The notes beneath the pieces were generated by a model that searched no databases, had not been told where the DNA came from, and saw only the letters and a list, made by a program, of their open reading frames with translations. DNA of 64,000 nucleotides. Origin: Paramicrobacterium fandaimingii. GTDB lineage: Bacteria > Actinomycetota > Actinomycetes > Actinomycetales > Microbacteriaceae. Of the stretch, positions 37,275 through 44,403 are shown piece by piece. Positions within the stretch are counted from its first letter, which is position 1, and each line of letters begins with the position of its first letter. Position numbers and translations under genes: made by a program. The DNA is taken from contig NZ_CP061170.1 in assembly GCF_011751745.2 (NCBI RefSeq), positions 868,001-932,000 of the forward strand, in the 5' to 3' direction.

Positions 37275-37624
37275 AGCACACGAAGAGGTGGCTGCTCCTC
37301 GCAGGCGCCATCGCGTCCGAGGTCACGGCGGCGCTATCGCTCAAGGCCGCACTCGAGAGCCCCGTGTTCTACATCGTCGTTGCGGTCGGCTACCTGACCG
37401 CATTCGCACTGCTCGGCCTCGTGCTGCGCATGGGCATGTCGCTCGGCGTCGCCTACGGCATCTGGGGCGCCAGCGGCGTCGCGCTCACCGCGATCGGATC
37501 GCTCATCGTCTTCGACGAGCCCATCACCCTCCTCATGGGCATCGGCATCGTCGTCATCATCGCCGGCGTGCTCTGCGTCGAGCTCGGCGCACAAGCAGTG
37601 ATCAAGAAGGCCGAGGTCGCGTGA
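37271..37624 (+). CDS. SMR-family efflux subunit 1
   Basis: 117 residues with four transmembrane helices. The membrane-embedded Glu17 in AIASEVTAALSLKAA corresponds to the proton/drug-coupling Glu of EmrE. It ends with a basic tail IKKAEVA. Arranged with the next gene as a paired SMR (EbrAB/YkkCD-like), which usually works as a heterodimer exporting quaternary cations in exchange for protons. Confidence 0.92.
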   Translation: MKHTKRWLLLAGAIASEVTAALSLKAALESPVFYIVVAVGYLTAFALLGLVLRMGMSLGVAYGIWGASGVALTAIGSLIVFDEPITLLMGIGIVVIIAGVLCVELGAQAVIKKAEVA

Positions 37625-37941
37625 TGGCATACATCTTCCTCATCGCCGCGATCCTCTTCGAGGTCGCAGGCACGGTCTCCCTCCGCCTCGCAGTCGACAA
37701 CAAGCGCTGGTACGCCAGCGTCGCCGTCGGCTACCTCGTCGCATTCGCGATGCTCACCCTCACCCTCGCGAACGGTATCCCACTCGGCATCGCCTACGGC
37801 ATCTGGGCAGCAGCCGGCGTCGCCCTCACCGCGATCATCGCGAAGTTCGCCTTCAAAGAGCCATTCACGCTCCTGATGGGCATAGGCATCATCCTCATCG
37901 TCGGCGGCGTGCTGCTCATCGAAGCCGGCGGCGCCCACTAA
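37624..37941 (+). CDS. SMR-family efflux subunit 2
   Basis: 105 residues with four helices. Glu13 in AAILFEVAGTVSLRLA is the conserved coupling residue, and GIAYGIWAAAGVALTAIIAK is the SMR signature helix. Starts at the last base of the previous stop (TGATG). A 3' GCAGG ... CCTGC inverted repeat after the stop may help end the transcript. Confidence 0.92.
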   Translation: MAYIFLIAAILFEVAGTVSLRLAVDNKRWYASVAVGYLVAFAMLTLTLANGIPLGIAYGIWAAAGVALTAIIAKFAFKEPFTLLMGIGIILIVGGVLLIEAGGAH

Positions 37942-38081
37942 TGCAGGACCCCGAGTCTTCGGACTGCCCTCGGAGCTCCCCTGCAATCAAGCACGCACCA
38001 CCTGCTGAGCGCTCCCAGATCCGCTCTCGTTCTACGCTTGAAGTGCCCGGTGGTGCGTTGACCGGTTGAGACCGCCACCGT

Positions 38082-38244
38082 TTTCGGCGGAAGTCGTGAG
38101 GCCACCCCCTGGACGTGAACTGCCAGACGCATTGCTGGCATTTGAACGAAAGATACTGGAGAAGGTCCAGCATCCCGGCATTGGATGCCGCGACTCGATA
38201 GCGCGAAATGTGTCTCATAACCCTAGCGATGTGAGACGTCTCAC
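38082..38244 (+). repeat. Long repeat, copy A (about 160 bp)
   Basis: Aligns without visible gaps to 41800-41961 (copy B), with differences at roughly one position in seven. Both copies end in the type A element TGTCTCATAACCCTAG ... GAGACGTCTCA. On the plus strand both read open with PPPGRELP and a conserved ALLAF-RK-LEKVQ pattern. A decayed coding fragment is possible, but I do not recognise it. Confidence 0.8.
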
Positions 38245-38330
38245 TGTCGCCGCTTGAGCGTGAACACCATCCGAGTCGCAGAGAGGTGTCTCGTATCCAA
38301 TGGGTTGGGAGACACCGAAGTTACGAGACA
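38211..38330 (+). repeat. GTCTC composite element 5 (type A plus type B)
   Basis: A 120-bp unit matching 35609-35728 along its length. Type A is 38211-38244. The middle is CGCCGCTTGAGCGTGAACA... Type B is 38287-38330 with CCAATGGGTTGGGAGACACC and GAAGTTACGAGACA. Confidence 0.9.
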
Positions 38331-38391
38331 CATCTCCGCATCGCTCCTACGCGGGCTGACGATTGGATTCGGTGTAGAGAATGAGGTCATG

Positions 38392-38862
38392 ATGTTCCGA
38401 GTTCTCCCGCGCACGACCGACGACCGGCGGCTCGTTGTCGGCTGGGTACCCGATGCCGACGCGTTGTACCTCTTCACAGGGCCGCGACTGCACTGGCCTC
38501 TAACCGAATCACAACTCGCGGAAATGGAAGGGCGTAACGGATTCACCGCATGGATGCTGGTTGACGACGAGACCAACACCCCGGTTGGCCACTTCGACTT
38601 CTCATTGCAGAGCGGAACAGCACGCATCGGCCGCATCATCCTTGCACCTCAGATGCGCGGGCGCGGGCTCGCTCACGTTCTGGTAGACAACGCGATTCAA
38701 CAGGCACGCAGACTTGGCGCGTCTGAACTGACCTTGAATGTCATCGTCGGAAACGAGCCTGCGATCCGGACTTACGAGCGCGCCGGATTCGTGACCATCG
38801 CGGAATCCGCTCGGCCAGGCGTTCGCGGTATGTCTCGCCTGCTCGAAGAGTCCGCCCCATAG
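38392..38862 (+). CDS. GNAT-family N-acetyltransferase
   Basis: A 156-residue acetyltransferase. Motif A with the acetyl-CoA loop is IILAPQMRGRGLAHVLVDNAIQQARRLGASELTLNVIVGNEPAIRTYERAGF. Substrate unknown. The ATG at 38392 has GAGG 5 bases upstream; a neighbouring ATG one codon earlier is too close. Lone gene between repeat elements 5 and 6. Confidence 0.87.
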   Translation: MFRVLPRTTDDRRLVVGWVPDADALYLFTGPRLHWPLTESQLAEMEGRNGFTAWMLVDDETNTPVGHFDFSLQSGTARIGRIILAPQMRGRGLAHVLVDNAIQQARRLGASELTLNVIVGNEPAIRTYERAGFVTIAESARPGVRGMSRLLEESAP

Positions 38863-38984
38863 CCGGTCGGGCTATCTCTCCCAGCGTGATGCGGGCGGTT
38901 ACGCCATTCCCGCCGCCGCCACGATGGCCGTTTACTCTGCCCGGTGAATGTACCGTGCGGGTGCCTCCTATTCGACACGACGAC

Positions 38985-39087
38985 TGTCGCATATCCCTAG
39001 GGATACGAGGTGACTCACGGACGTGGTCCGTGCCGTGCTGACTGTCTCCTATCCCATGCGTTAGGAGACACCGAGGTTACGAGACAG
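38985..39087 (+). repeat. GTCTC composite element 6 (decayed type A plus type B)
   Basis: TGTCGCATATCCCTAGGGAT ... CTCAC (38985-39018) is a diverged type A half. Type B at 39043-39087 is close to consensus: TGTCTCCTAT, CCCATGCGTTA, GGAGACACC, GAGGTTACGAGACAG. Confidence 0.88.
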
Positions 39088-39176
39088 GTGCACCGTCTTC
39101 AGCGCCAGATCAGATTTGCAGATCGTTGCTTCGAGCACGCGAGACGGCAAGGATGAGTGGAACTGAGAGTGGGACT

Positions 39177-39818
39177 ATGAGATCCAGCGCACCAATACCG
39201 GGCAACCCGTGGCCGCACGACATGTCGATCACCGTTGAGGATCGACCTCACACCCTTCTGGAGTTGCTCTGGGTCCGGGAGGCGTATGAGTTGCGGCCTC
39301 AAAGTGAAAACCTTCCTCCGTTGCTATTGGACACGCCCGTGACCGTTCAGGATTCTGCGGTCAGCGCCGAAACTCGCGACGAGTGGGAGGCCGCGTGGCC
39401 CGGCATCTGGCAAGCCGCCGTGGCGCACGTGGGTCAGGACAGTGACCCAGGACTGTTCGAGGAGCTTCAGAACACCGCGGACGGTTCAACTGAACGCGCC
39501 AACCATCTCCACCGGATAGTCGGACGCAACTGGCGCGACAACTTCGGAGACAGCGCGTTCGACGACTCGTACAGCATCTGGTCACAACGCGGAATGGATG
39601 CTCACTTGGCGGCGATGCCGACGCAACTCGAGAACCAACCCGAGCGGCGTGATCTGCCGGCACTGATCCCGGCGTGGCGTGCCGGCCTGACGAAGATCGT
39701 GACCATTCCTTGTTCGGGTGAGTTCATCCGCAGAGTCGGCGAGAACTCGCTTCTCACCACCGCTGCAACACGTGAGAACAGTGACAGCTACCGGCGCGCG
39801 TTGAGCACGTTCATCTGA
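39177..39818 (+). CDS. Hypothetical protein
   Basis: About 213 residues, soluble, rich in Trp, Glu and Arg. It has no signal peptide or membrane segment and no motif I recognise. Segments such as TLLELLWVREAYEL, DEWEAAWPGIWQAAVAHV and SIWSQRGMDAH suggest a folded protein. ATG 39177 (GAGAG 7 bases upstream) is chosen; ATG 39153 is an alternative. The stop lies two bases before element 7, so the gene fills the interval between elements 6 and 7. Confidence 0.6.
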   Translation: MRSSAPIPGNPWPHDMSITVEDRPHTLLELLWVREAYELRPQSENLPPLLLDTPVTVQDSAVSAETRDEWEAAWPGIWQAAVAHVGQDSDPGLFEELQNTADGSTERANHLHRIVGRNWRDNFGDSAFDDSYSIWSQRGMDAHLAAMPTQLENQPERRDLPALIPAWRAGLTKIVTIPCSGEFIRRVGENSLLTTAATRENSDSYRRALSTFI

Positions 39819-39820
39819 GC

Positions 39821-39880
39821 GTCTCGTAACCTCGACGTCTCGTAACTCATGCGTTAGGAGACACCGAGGTTACGAGACAG
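39821..39880 (+). repeat. GTCTC nested palindrome 7
   Basis: The clearest example. Outer arms GTCTCGTAACCTC (39821-39833) and GAGGTTACGAGAC (39866-39878) are perfect over 13 bp. Inner arms GTCTCGTAA (39837-39845) and TTAGGAGAC (39854-39862) have one mismatch. After it comes AGTCAGTTGATTTCT, shared with element 9. Confidence 0.93.
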
Positions 39881-39907
39881 TCAGTTGATTTCTGCGAAAC
39901 TCGTCGG

Positions 39908-40417
39908 ATGGCATCCGACGAGCGCGTAACTCTCGTTGCCAGTGAGCACGAAGCGTGGGCGCGAAAGGCCGCTGAGATGGCGGTCGAAATCTTAGAGCAC
40001 CTACCTAACGCCAAGATCGAGCACATTGGATCCACGTCTGTTCCAGGGCTACCGGCGAAGCCGGTCGTCGATCTAGCGGTCGGCATGGTTGCGGATGAGA
40101 TTATGCTTGCTGGTCGCGAGCTAGCGCGGCTCGGGTTCGACCTTGAGGGAAAACGAGCCGACCACGCATGGCTCAGCTATCCGGATCGCTCCGCTCGGTT
40201 GTTCGTCATCCACATCTTCGAGTTTCAAGGTGAGGAGTGGAACAAGCGGCTGCGCTTCCGCGACATCCTGCTGACGAATGAGGAGAGCCGGGAGAAATAC
40301 CTCGCCGTCGAACGGGAGGCGGCAGCGTTGGCGGATGGATGGGGCGAGTACACCAGAGCGAAATCATCTGTCGTGTCCGAAATCCTCGCGAACGACTCGT
40401 TCGACCGAACCTGCTGA
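39908..40417 (+). CDS. GrpB-family protein
   Basis: A 169-residue protein of the GrpB/nucleotidyltransferase-fold family. The signature IEHIGSTSVPGLPAKPVVDLAVGM is at about residues 37-60, followed by HAWLSYPDRSARLFVIHIFE and RLRFRDILLTNEESREKY. The biochemical role of the family is largely unknown; some members are linked to dephospho-CoA kinase. Lone gene between elements 7 and 8. Confidence 0.9.
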   Translation: MASDERVTLVASEHEAWARKAAEMAVEILEHLPNAKIEHIGSTSVPGLPAKPVVDLAVGMVADEIMLAGRELARLGFDLEGKRADHAWLSYPDRSARLFVIHIFEFQGEEWNKRLRFRDILLTNEESREKYLAVEREAAALADGWGEYTRAKSSVVSEILANDSFDRTC

Positions 40418-40425
40418 GAGCTGAA

Positions 40426-40470
40426 CGTCTCGAAACCCATGGGATGAGAGACCCCGGAGTCTGGGATCTC
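40426..40470 (+). repeat. GTCTC palindromic element 8 (degenerate)
   Basis: CGTCTCGAAACCCATGGGAT, GAGAGACCCC, then GGAGTCTGGGATCTC. The inner hairpin is recognisable; the outer tail has decayed. Confidence 0.7.
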
Positions 40471-40548
40471 TATGACTGAGCGCCGTCTCGGGTAGATCCC
40501 CGCTGACGCGGTCGATAGTGTCGTGTTCAACGCACAAGGAGGGTCATC

Positions 40549-41058
40549 GTGTCTCAAACCTCAAGGTCGGAAATATCGCTGAAGGCGTCCTCTCTGCCTG
40601 GAGCTGAGATCGTCGCTCGCGTTCGGCGTCTACTCGTGGTCGGTCTAGTCGCAGCTGTCGGCTACTCAATGTTCATGACAGGCAGCAAGGGGTACTGTCC
40701 AGGTGGTGTCGAGGCTGACGGCAGTTTCATCGACGCCGCCGGGAACGCTACTGATACCGCGCCGATGTGTATAAACCTCACGCTTCAACCCAGCGCGTTG
40801 GTCTTTATCGCAATCGCCGCAGTCGCTTTCGGAGCGCTTACCATGGTGCTCCGCCGCGCGGCAGACGTTCCCTCAGCCATCCGATATCTAGATCGGGCCG
40901 CTGCCGCCATCGCGATCCTGGCCGTCGTATCCGTCGCGATCAGCCAGATCTGGTTCGCGATGATCCCAATCACTGACTGGGACGGAACAGGGACTTTCTT
41001 CTACCCTTTCCCCTTCGGATCAGTGGAACTCGACACGGAACCGATGTTGATGGGCTAG
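40549..41058 (+). CDS. Hypothetical membrane protein
   Basis: A 169-residue protein with three likely transmembrane helices (LLVVGLVAAVGYSMFMTG, ALVFIAIAAVAFGALTMVL, AAAAIAILAVVSVAISQIWF). A short extracytoplasmic loop between the first two has two Cys residues. I do not recognise the family. GTG 40549 has AAGGAGG 5 bases upstream. The first coding bases GTGTCTCAAACCTC resemble a repeat half-element. Confidence 0.65.
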   Translation: MSQTSRSEISLKASSLPGAEIVARVRRLLVVGLVAAVGYSMFMTGSKGYCPGGVEADGSFIDAAGNATDTAPMCINLTLQPSALVFIAIAAVAFGALTMVLRRAADVPSAIRYLDRAAAAIAILAVVSVAISQIWFAMIPITDWDGTGTFFYPFPFGSVELDTEPMLMG

Positions 41059-41145
41059 GCCCTACGCGCATAGGCAACATTCCTGCGATCTCGCTCGCAC
41101 GAAGAGATCGTGCGATCAGTCTGCCAGCGCACGCCTACCGCCCGG

Positions 41146-41206
41146 TGTCTCGTAACCTACCTGTCTCAAAACCCATGCGTTATGAGACACAGAGGTTACG
41201 AGACAG
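41146..41206 (+). repeat. GTCTC nested palindrome 9
   Basis: Outer arms TGTCTCGTAACCT (41146-41158) and AGGTTACGAGACA (41193-41205) are perfect over 13 bp. Inner arms TGTCTCA (41162-41168) and TGAGACA (41183-41189) are perfect. Followed by GTCAGTTGATCTCT, almost the same as after element 7. Confidence 0.93.
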
Positions 41207-41256
41207 TCAGTTGATCTCTCAGCATCATCTGTCGGGCTGTGCCCTGGTAGGGGCAT

Positions 41257-41724
41257 TCAGAGAGGTCGTCGCTCGAAGACCACGTTGAGCGGCGTGAAAC
41301 CTTCTGCCTCGAAGAACGTGTGTGCGTCGTGGTTAAAGGACCATGAATCGAGCCTCACGGCATCAACGTTCTTCGCGCGCCCGACAGTGACCGCAGCGTC
41401 CATTAGCTGCTTGCCGATGCCGCGCCGCTGCATGGCGGGGTCAACCGCGATGTGGTGGACGTACAGGCTCTTGGACGCGTGACGGAATGGATTCGCAGGT
41501 CGCGCATTGATCTCTGCGAGCAGGTAGCCAGCGGCCGTGCCGTCGAGGTCCGCGATGAGGACGATCGCTCCGTTAGCCAGCTGCTCGGCGAGGAACGTGT
41601 GCAGTGCCTCGTGATCAGGTGCTCTGAAAAGGTCGGGTCTTCCTTCCGCGTGCAACCGTTGAATACCGATGCTGAGGGCACTCAACCGATCGACGTCTGC
41701 CTCTGCTGCTCTTCGAACCGACAT
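41257..41724 (-). CDS. GNAT-family N-acetyltransferase
   Basis: A 155-residue acetyltransferase starting MSVRRAAEADVDRLSALSIGIQRLHAEGRPDLFR. The acetyl-CoA-binding motif is VHHIAVDPAMQRRGIGKQLMDAAVTVGRAKNVDAVRLDSWSFNHDAHTFFEAEGF. Substrate unknown. A TAGGCT box lies exactly 6 bases before the ATG, so a leaderless promoter travels with the gene. Confidence 0.9.
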   Translation of the reverse strand: MSVRRAAEADVDRLSALSIGIQRLHAEGRPDLFRAPDHEALHTFLAEQLANGAIVLIADLDGTAAGYLLAEINARPANPFRHASKSLYVHHIAVDPAMQRRGIGKQLMDAAVTVGRAKNVDAVRLDSWSFNHDAHTFFEAEGFTPLNVVFERRPL

Positions 41725-42091
41725 GAGCGAAGCCTACCCACCAAGCGCCGCCTCGACGAACGCTCACTGATCGAACAAGGTGCTCCAGATAACGATCGTT
41801 TCGGCAGAAGTCGCGGGGCCTCCTCCTGGACGTGAACTGCCAGGCGCATTGCTGGCATTCGATCGCAAGATGCTGGAAAAGGTCCAGCCTTCCGGCATTG
41901 GACGCCGCGACCCGATGGCGCGAAATGTGTCTCATAACCCTAGGTATACGAGACGTCTCATGAGGGGTTGAGTACCAACTTTTTTCTTCGCGATTTTCCC
42001 AGGCTCGGCGATTCTCATAACTATGTCTCATAAGTGATTGATTAGATACGGGTATTCGCGCTTAGGTGCGAGGCACCTGGAGATCCCTGAA
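41725..42091. other. Non-coding stretch with long repeat copy B
   Basis: 367 bases between the GNAT and the recombinase pseudogene. Contains copy B of the long repeat (41800-41961), whose end is a type A GTCTC element (41928-41960), and a lone TGTCTCATAAG at 42024-42034. No convincing gene. Confidence 0.6.
41800..41961 (+). repeat. Long repeat, copy B (about 160 bp)
   Basis: Second copy of the sequence at 38082-38244. It ends with TGTCTCATAACCCTAGGTAT and GAGACGTCTCA. Lies about 130 bases before the serine recombinase pseudogene. Confidence 0.8.
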
Positions 42092-42673
42092 ATGGCAAAG
42101 TTGATCGGCTGCGCACGAGTGTCTACCAGTGAGCAGTCGACGGATCGCCAAGAAGCGGACCTTCTGGTTGCGGGCGTCCGCCGAGATGATCTGTACACCG
42201 ATCACGGAGTTTCCGGTGCCCGTGCATCTCGCCCCCAGTTCGATCGTGCGATCGAAGCAGTCGAAACCGGCGACACCCCTCGTCATCACGACACTGGATC
42301 GGTTGGGCCGATCGACAGAGAACATGCTCGCCTTCGCAGACGAGCTCCGCGCTCGAGGTGCAGGATTGCGCGTGCTGAACTTTGGAGGCGGCAACGTCGA
42401 TACGTCCACGCCGACGGGCTCGATGCTGTTCACTGTCACGGCAGCACTCGCGCAGATGGAACACCAAATCAAGCGTGAGCGCATCGTTGACTCGATCAGC
42501 AAACGACGCATCGCTGGCAAGGATCTCGGCGGACGCCGACGGCGAATCACCAACAGCCAGATCCGCAATGCCCCCACCTCGTACAGAGCGGCCAGTCAGT
42601 AGCACAGGTCGCACGCGGCATCGGAATGTCCTGCGCAACCTTCTACCGACGGTCACGAGCACTCACCGATTAG
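42092..42673 (+). pseudogene. Serine recombinase (resolvase/invertase family) with two frameshifts
   Basis: The ATG at 42092 starts MAKLIGCARVSTSEQSTDRQ with catalytic Ser at residue 11 and the RVST motif, then YTDHGVSGARASRPQFDRA. The expected LVITTLDRLGRSTENMLAFA continues one base over (C4 run near 42278). The helix-turn-helix tail VAQVARGIGMSCATFYRR lies another base over (C5 run near 42572). Joined, the parts give a full-length protein of about 190 residues. Either a recent pseudogene or two homopolymer base-calling errors. Confidence 0.8.
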
Positions 42674-42992
42674 CGCACGAATTGCGGAACCGGCGTTCAC
42701 AGAATCGCCAGCTAGCGTCGAGCGCCACGCAAGACACCGATCATGCACATGAGTACGGACAGCCGTTTGCTCGTAGTCCCCAACACCGGACATGAATCCC
42801 AGGTCGCGCCGTGCCGACGACTTCGGACATCGACAGATAGAGGTCCGCGCAGAGTTCGATGCGGCGATCACAGCGAAGGCGCGCAGCGGCGCAAGGGGGA
42901 ACCCCGGGCGAACCGCGCACGTTGACGCAGTTGCGTGCTGATATCACGGCCGCGACGCGCATGTCGCGCTCGAGACCGTGCGCGATGCGACG
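42674..42992. other. 319 bases with no clear gene
   Basis: Between the recombinase pseudogene and the MarR gene. Several short frames exist (for example an ATG at about 42794 giving some 50 codons), but none has a convincing ribosome-binding site or protein-like composition. Probably decayed DNA at the edge of the accessory region. Confidence 0.5.
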
Positions 42993-43442
42993 TCACACCG
43001 TGTCTGACGGCGATACGGCGTTGAGGCGTATGAGAAGGTCGCGTAGCTGCGCGAGCTCAGAGTCGCCAAGCTCTCGAGCCGCACGGCGGTCACGAGACCG
43101 CAGTGCATCAATGACACGCCGGCGCCTGAGTTGCCCTTGGGACGTCACATGGATGAGCTTTTCACGCCCAGACAGCGGATTCTGTTCGAGCAGTGCCATT
43201 CCGGTGCTCACGAGTTCGCGCACGACGACGTGGACTCTCTGGCGACTGACACGCATTCTCCGCGCAAGGACGCTGGGGCTCAGCGGAGCATCGCCGAGAT
43301 AGGACATCATCATGGTTGCCCCGGGGCTCAGCTCTGGCTCGCCGTCTTCGGCGCTTCGCACCTCAACGCCGTCGGCGAACCAACGAAAGGCGTCACGGAG
43401 GAGCTCGGCCGTACTTTGTTCGCCGTCGCGTGCATTCCCCAT
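42993..43442 (-). CDS. MarR-family transcriptional regulator
   Basis: 149 residues. The winged helix-turn-helix is at about residues 40-100: MMMSYLGDAPLSPSVLARRMRVSRQRVHVVVRELVSTGMALLEQNPLSGREKLIHVTSQGQ, flanked by dimerisation helices. AAGGAGG lies 5 bases before the ATG at 43442. Divergent from the cyclase-family gene with a palindrome between them, so it likely represses both and responds to a ligand related to the enzyme's substrate. Confidence 0.88.
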   Translation of the reverse strand: MGNARDGEQSTAELLRDAFRWFADGVEVRSAEDGEPELSPGATMMMSYLGDAPLSPSVLARRMRVSRQRVHVVVRELVSTGMALLEQNPLSGREKLIHVTSQGQLRRRRVIDALRSRDRRAARELGDSELAQLRDLLIRLNAVSPSDTV

Positions 43443-43477
43443 GGAGACCTCCTTGTGGTGTACAACAATGATATCTA

Positions 43478-43502
43478 CGATTGTCAATAACGTTGACAAT
43501 CG
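43478..43502. promoter_or_regulatory. Palindromic operator between marR and the cyclase gene
   Basis: Perfect 10-bp arms CGATTGTCAA / TTGACAATCG with a 5-base centre. A further ACAAT at 43464-43468 may form a second half-site. Size and symmetry suit a MarR dimer; binding is inferred. Confidence 0.75.
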
Positions 43503-43512
43503 AGGAGACAAA

Positions 43513-44403
43513 ATGGAACTCGACGACCACTCAACCGAAATGCTTCCGAGTAACTGGGGGCGCTGGGGCATCGATGACGAAATCGGAACTCTGAACCTGA
43601 TCACGGACGACGTGCGGGCTCGGGCCGTTGCCGAGGCCAGGGTCGGCACGTCGGTGTCACTGGCAATGCCCGTTGACCCGGCATCGATGATGGGCGGCCC
43701 GTTCGCCCCGCCCACGCCCTCGTCACCACCCGTGCTGCAGGCAATGCTGTACACCGGCGCGCCGCCGATGGCGATGGCTGAGGTTCTGATCATGTCACCG
43801 CATCACGCTGGTCTTACGCATCTGGATGCTGTCGTGCATGTGCCCGTCGACGGAGAGATCTACCCGGGGCGCCCACTGGCCGATGCGGTTGACGCCGGCG
43901 GCGTTCGTCACGGTTCGACCGCCGCGTTCGCTGATGGTGTGGTCACTCGCGGCGTTCTGCTTGACCTGAGCCCGGGGAGCAGGCTGCCATCAGCGCATCC
44001 GGTCACCGGCGCAGACTTCGATGCTGCGGAGCGACGAATTGGCGTTCACGTGGAGCCCGGTGACGCGCTCGTGGTTCGGGGCGGCTGGTCGGCGACGCGC
44101 GACATGGGGGAGCCGATGCCCGGTATGACGCTCGATGCCATCGCGTGGATGCACGAGCGTGACGTGGCCGTCTACGCAGGTGACATCGGCGACGCTCATC
44201 CGCCCGTTGACCGTCAGCTTCCAATGCCGCTTCACCAGGTCGGCCTCGCCCGGCTCGGAATGCCCCTTGTCGACCTGGCTGACGTCGACGAACTGTCGAC
44301 AGTCTGTGACGGCTTGGGTCGGTGGACGTTTCTGCTCACTCTCGCTCCGCTCAGATTGCGTGGTGCCACCGGAGTGCCGGTCAACCCCCTCGCGATCTTC
44401 TGA
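43513..44403 (+). CDS. Cyclase/kynurenine-formamidase-family hydrolase
   Basis: A 296-residue metal-dependent hydrolase-like protein of the cyclase family. NWGRWGIDDEIGTLNLI near the start and HHAGLTHLDAVVHVPVDGEIYPG in the middle correspond to the family's HxGTHxDxPxH metal site, with the second half varied. The later GDALVVRGGW is also typical. Family members hydrolyse formamides or cyclise polyketides; the substrate here is unknown. GAGGAG precedes the ATG. Regulated by the divergent MarR protein. Confidence 0.82.
   Translation: MELDDHSTEMLPSNWGRWGIDDEIGTLNLITDDVRARAVAEARVGTSVSLAMPVDPASMMGGPFAPPTPSSPPVLQAMLYTGAPPMAMAEVLIMSPHHAGLTHLDAVVHVPVDGEIYPGRPLADAVDAGGVRHGSTAAFADGVVTRGVLLDLSPGSRLPSAHPVTGADFDAAERRIGVHVEPGDALVVRGGWSATRDMGEPMPGMTLDAIAWMHERDVAVYAGDIGDAHPPVDRQLPMPLHQVGLARLGMPLVDLADVDELSTVCDGLGRWTFLLTLAPLRLRGATGVPVNPLAIF

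Larger units (their letters stand above)
37942..38391. other. Non-coding stretch made of repeats
   Basis: 450 bases between the SMR pair and the GNAT gene. Occupied mostly by long repeat copy A (38082-38244) and composite element 5 (38211-38330). No convincing gene. Confidence 0.6.

Noticed and set aside
37453..37986. Antisense frame across the SMR pair
   Set aside because: Composition dominated by Asp/Glu/His as expected for a shadow; both SMR genes have clear family features on the plus strand.
38082..38244. Coding gene in the 160-bp repeat
   Set aside because: Both strands are open over part of it in both copies, but there is no start with a ribosome-binding site and no recognisable domain, so it is left as a repeat.
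33307..41206. Classical integron with attC sites
   Set aside because: The outer arms contain GTTACGA, which does not fit the attC core GTTRRRY. The palindromes are symmetrical rather than having the extrahelical bases of attC, and no integron tyrosine integrase is visible. Kept only as an analogy.
33307..41206. CRISPR array
   Set aside because: Repeats are about 600-1800 bases apart with genes between, vary in sequence, and no cas genes are present.
36747..42673. Prophage or conjugative element
   Set aside because: No phage structural, packaging, lysis, relaxase or T4SS genes; only small accessory modules and recombinase remnants.
42743..42925. Short frame after the recombinase pseudogene
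   Set aside because: No ribosome-binding site, Arg/Ser-rich composition, no homology I recognise.
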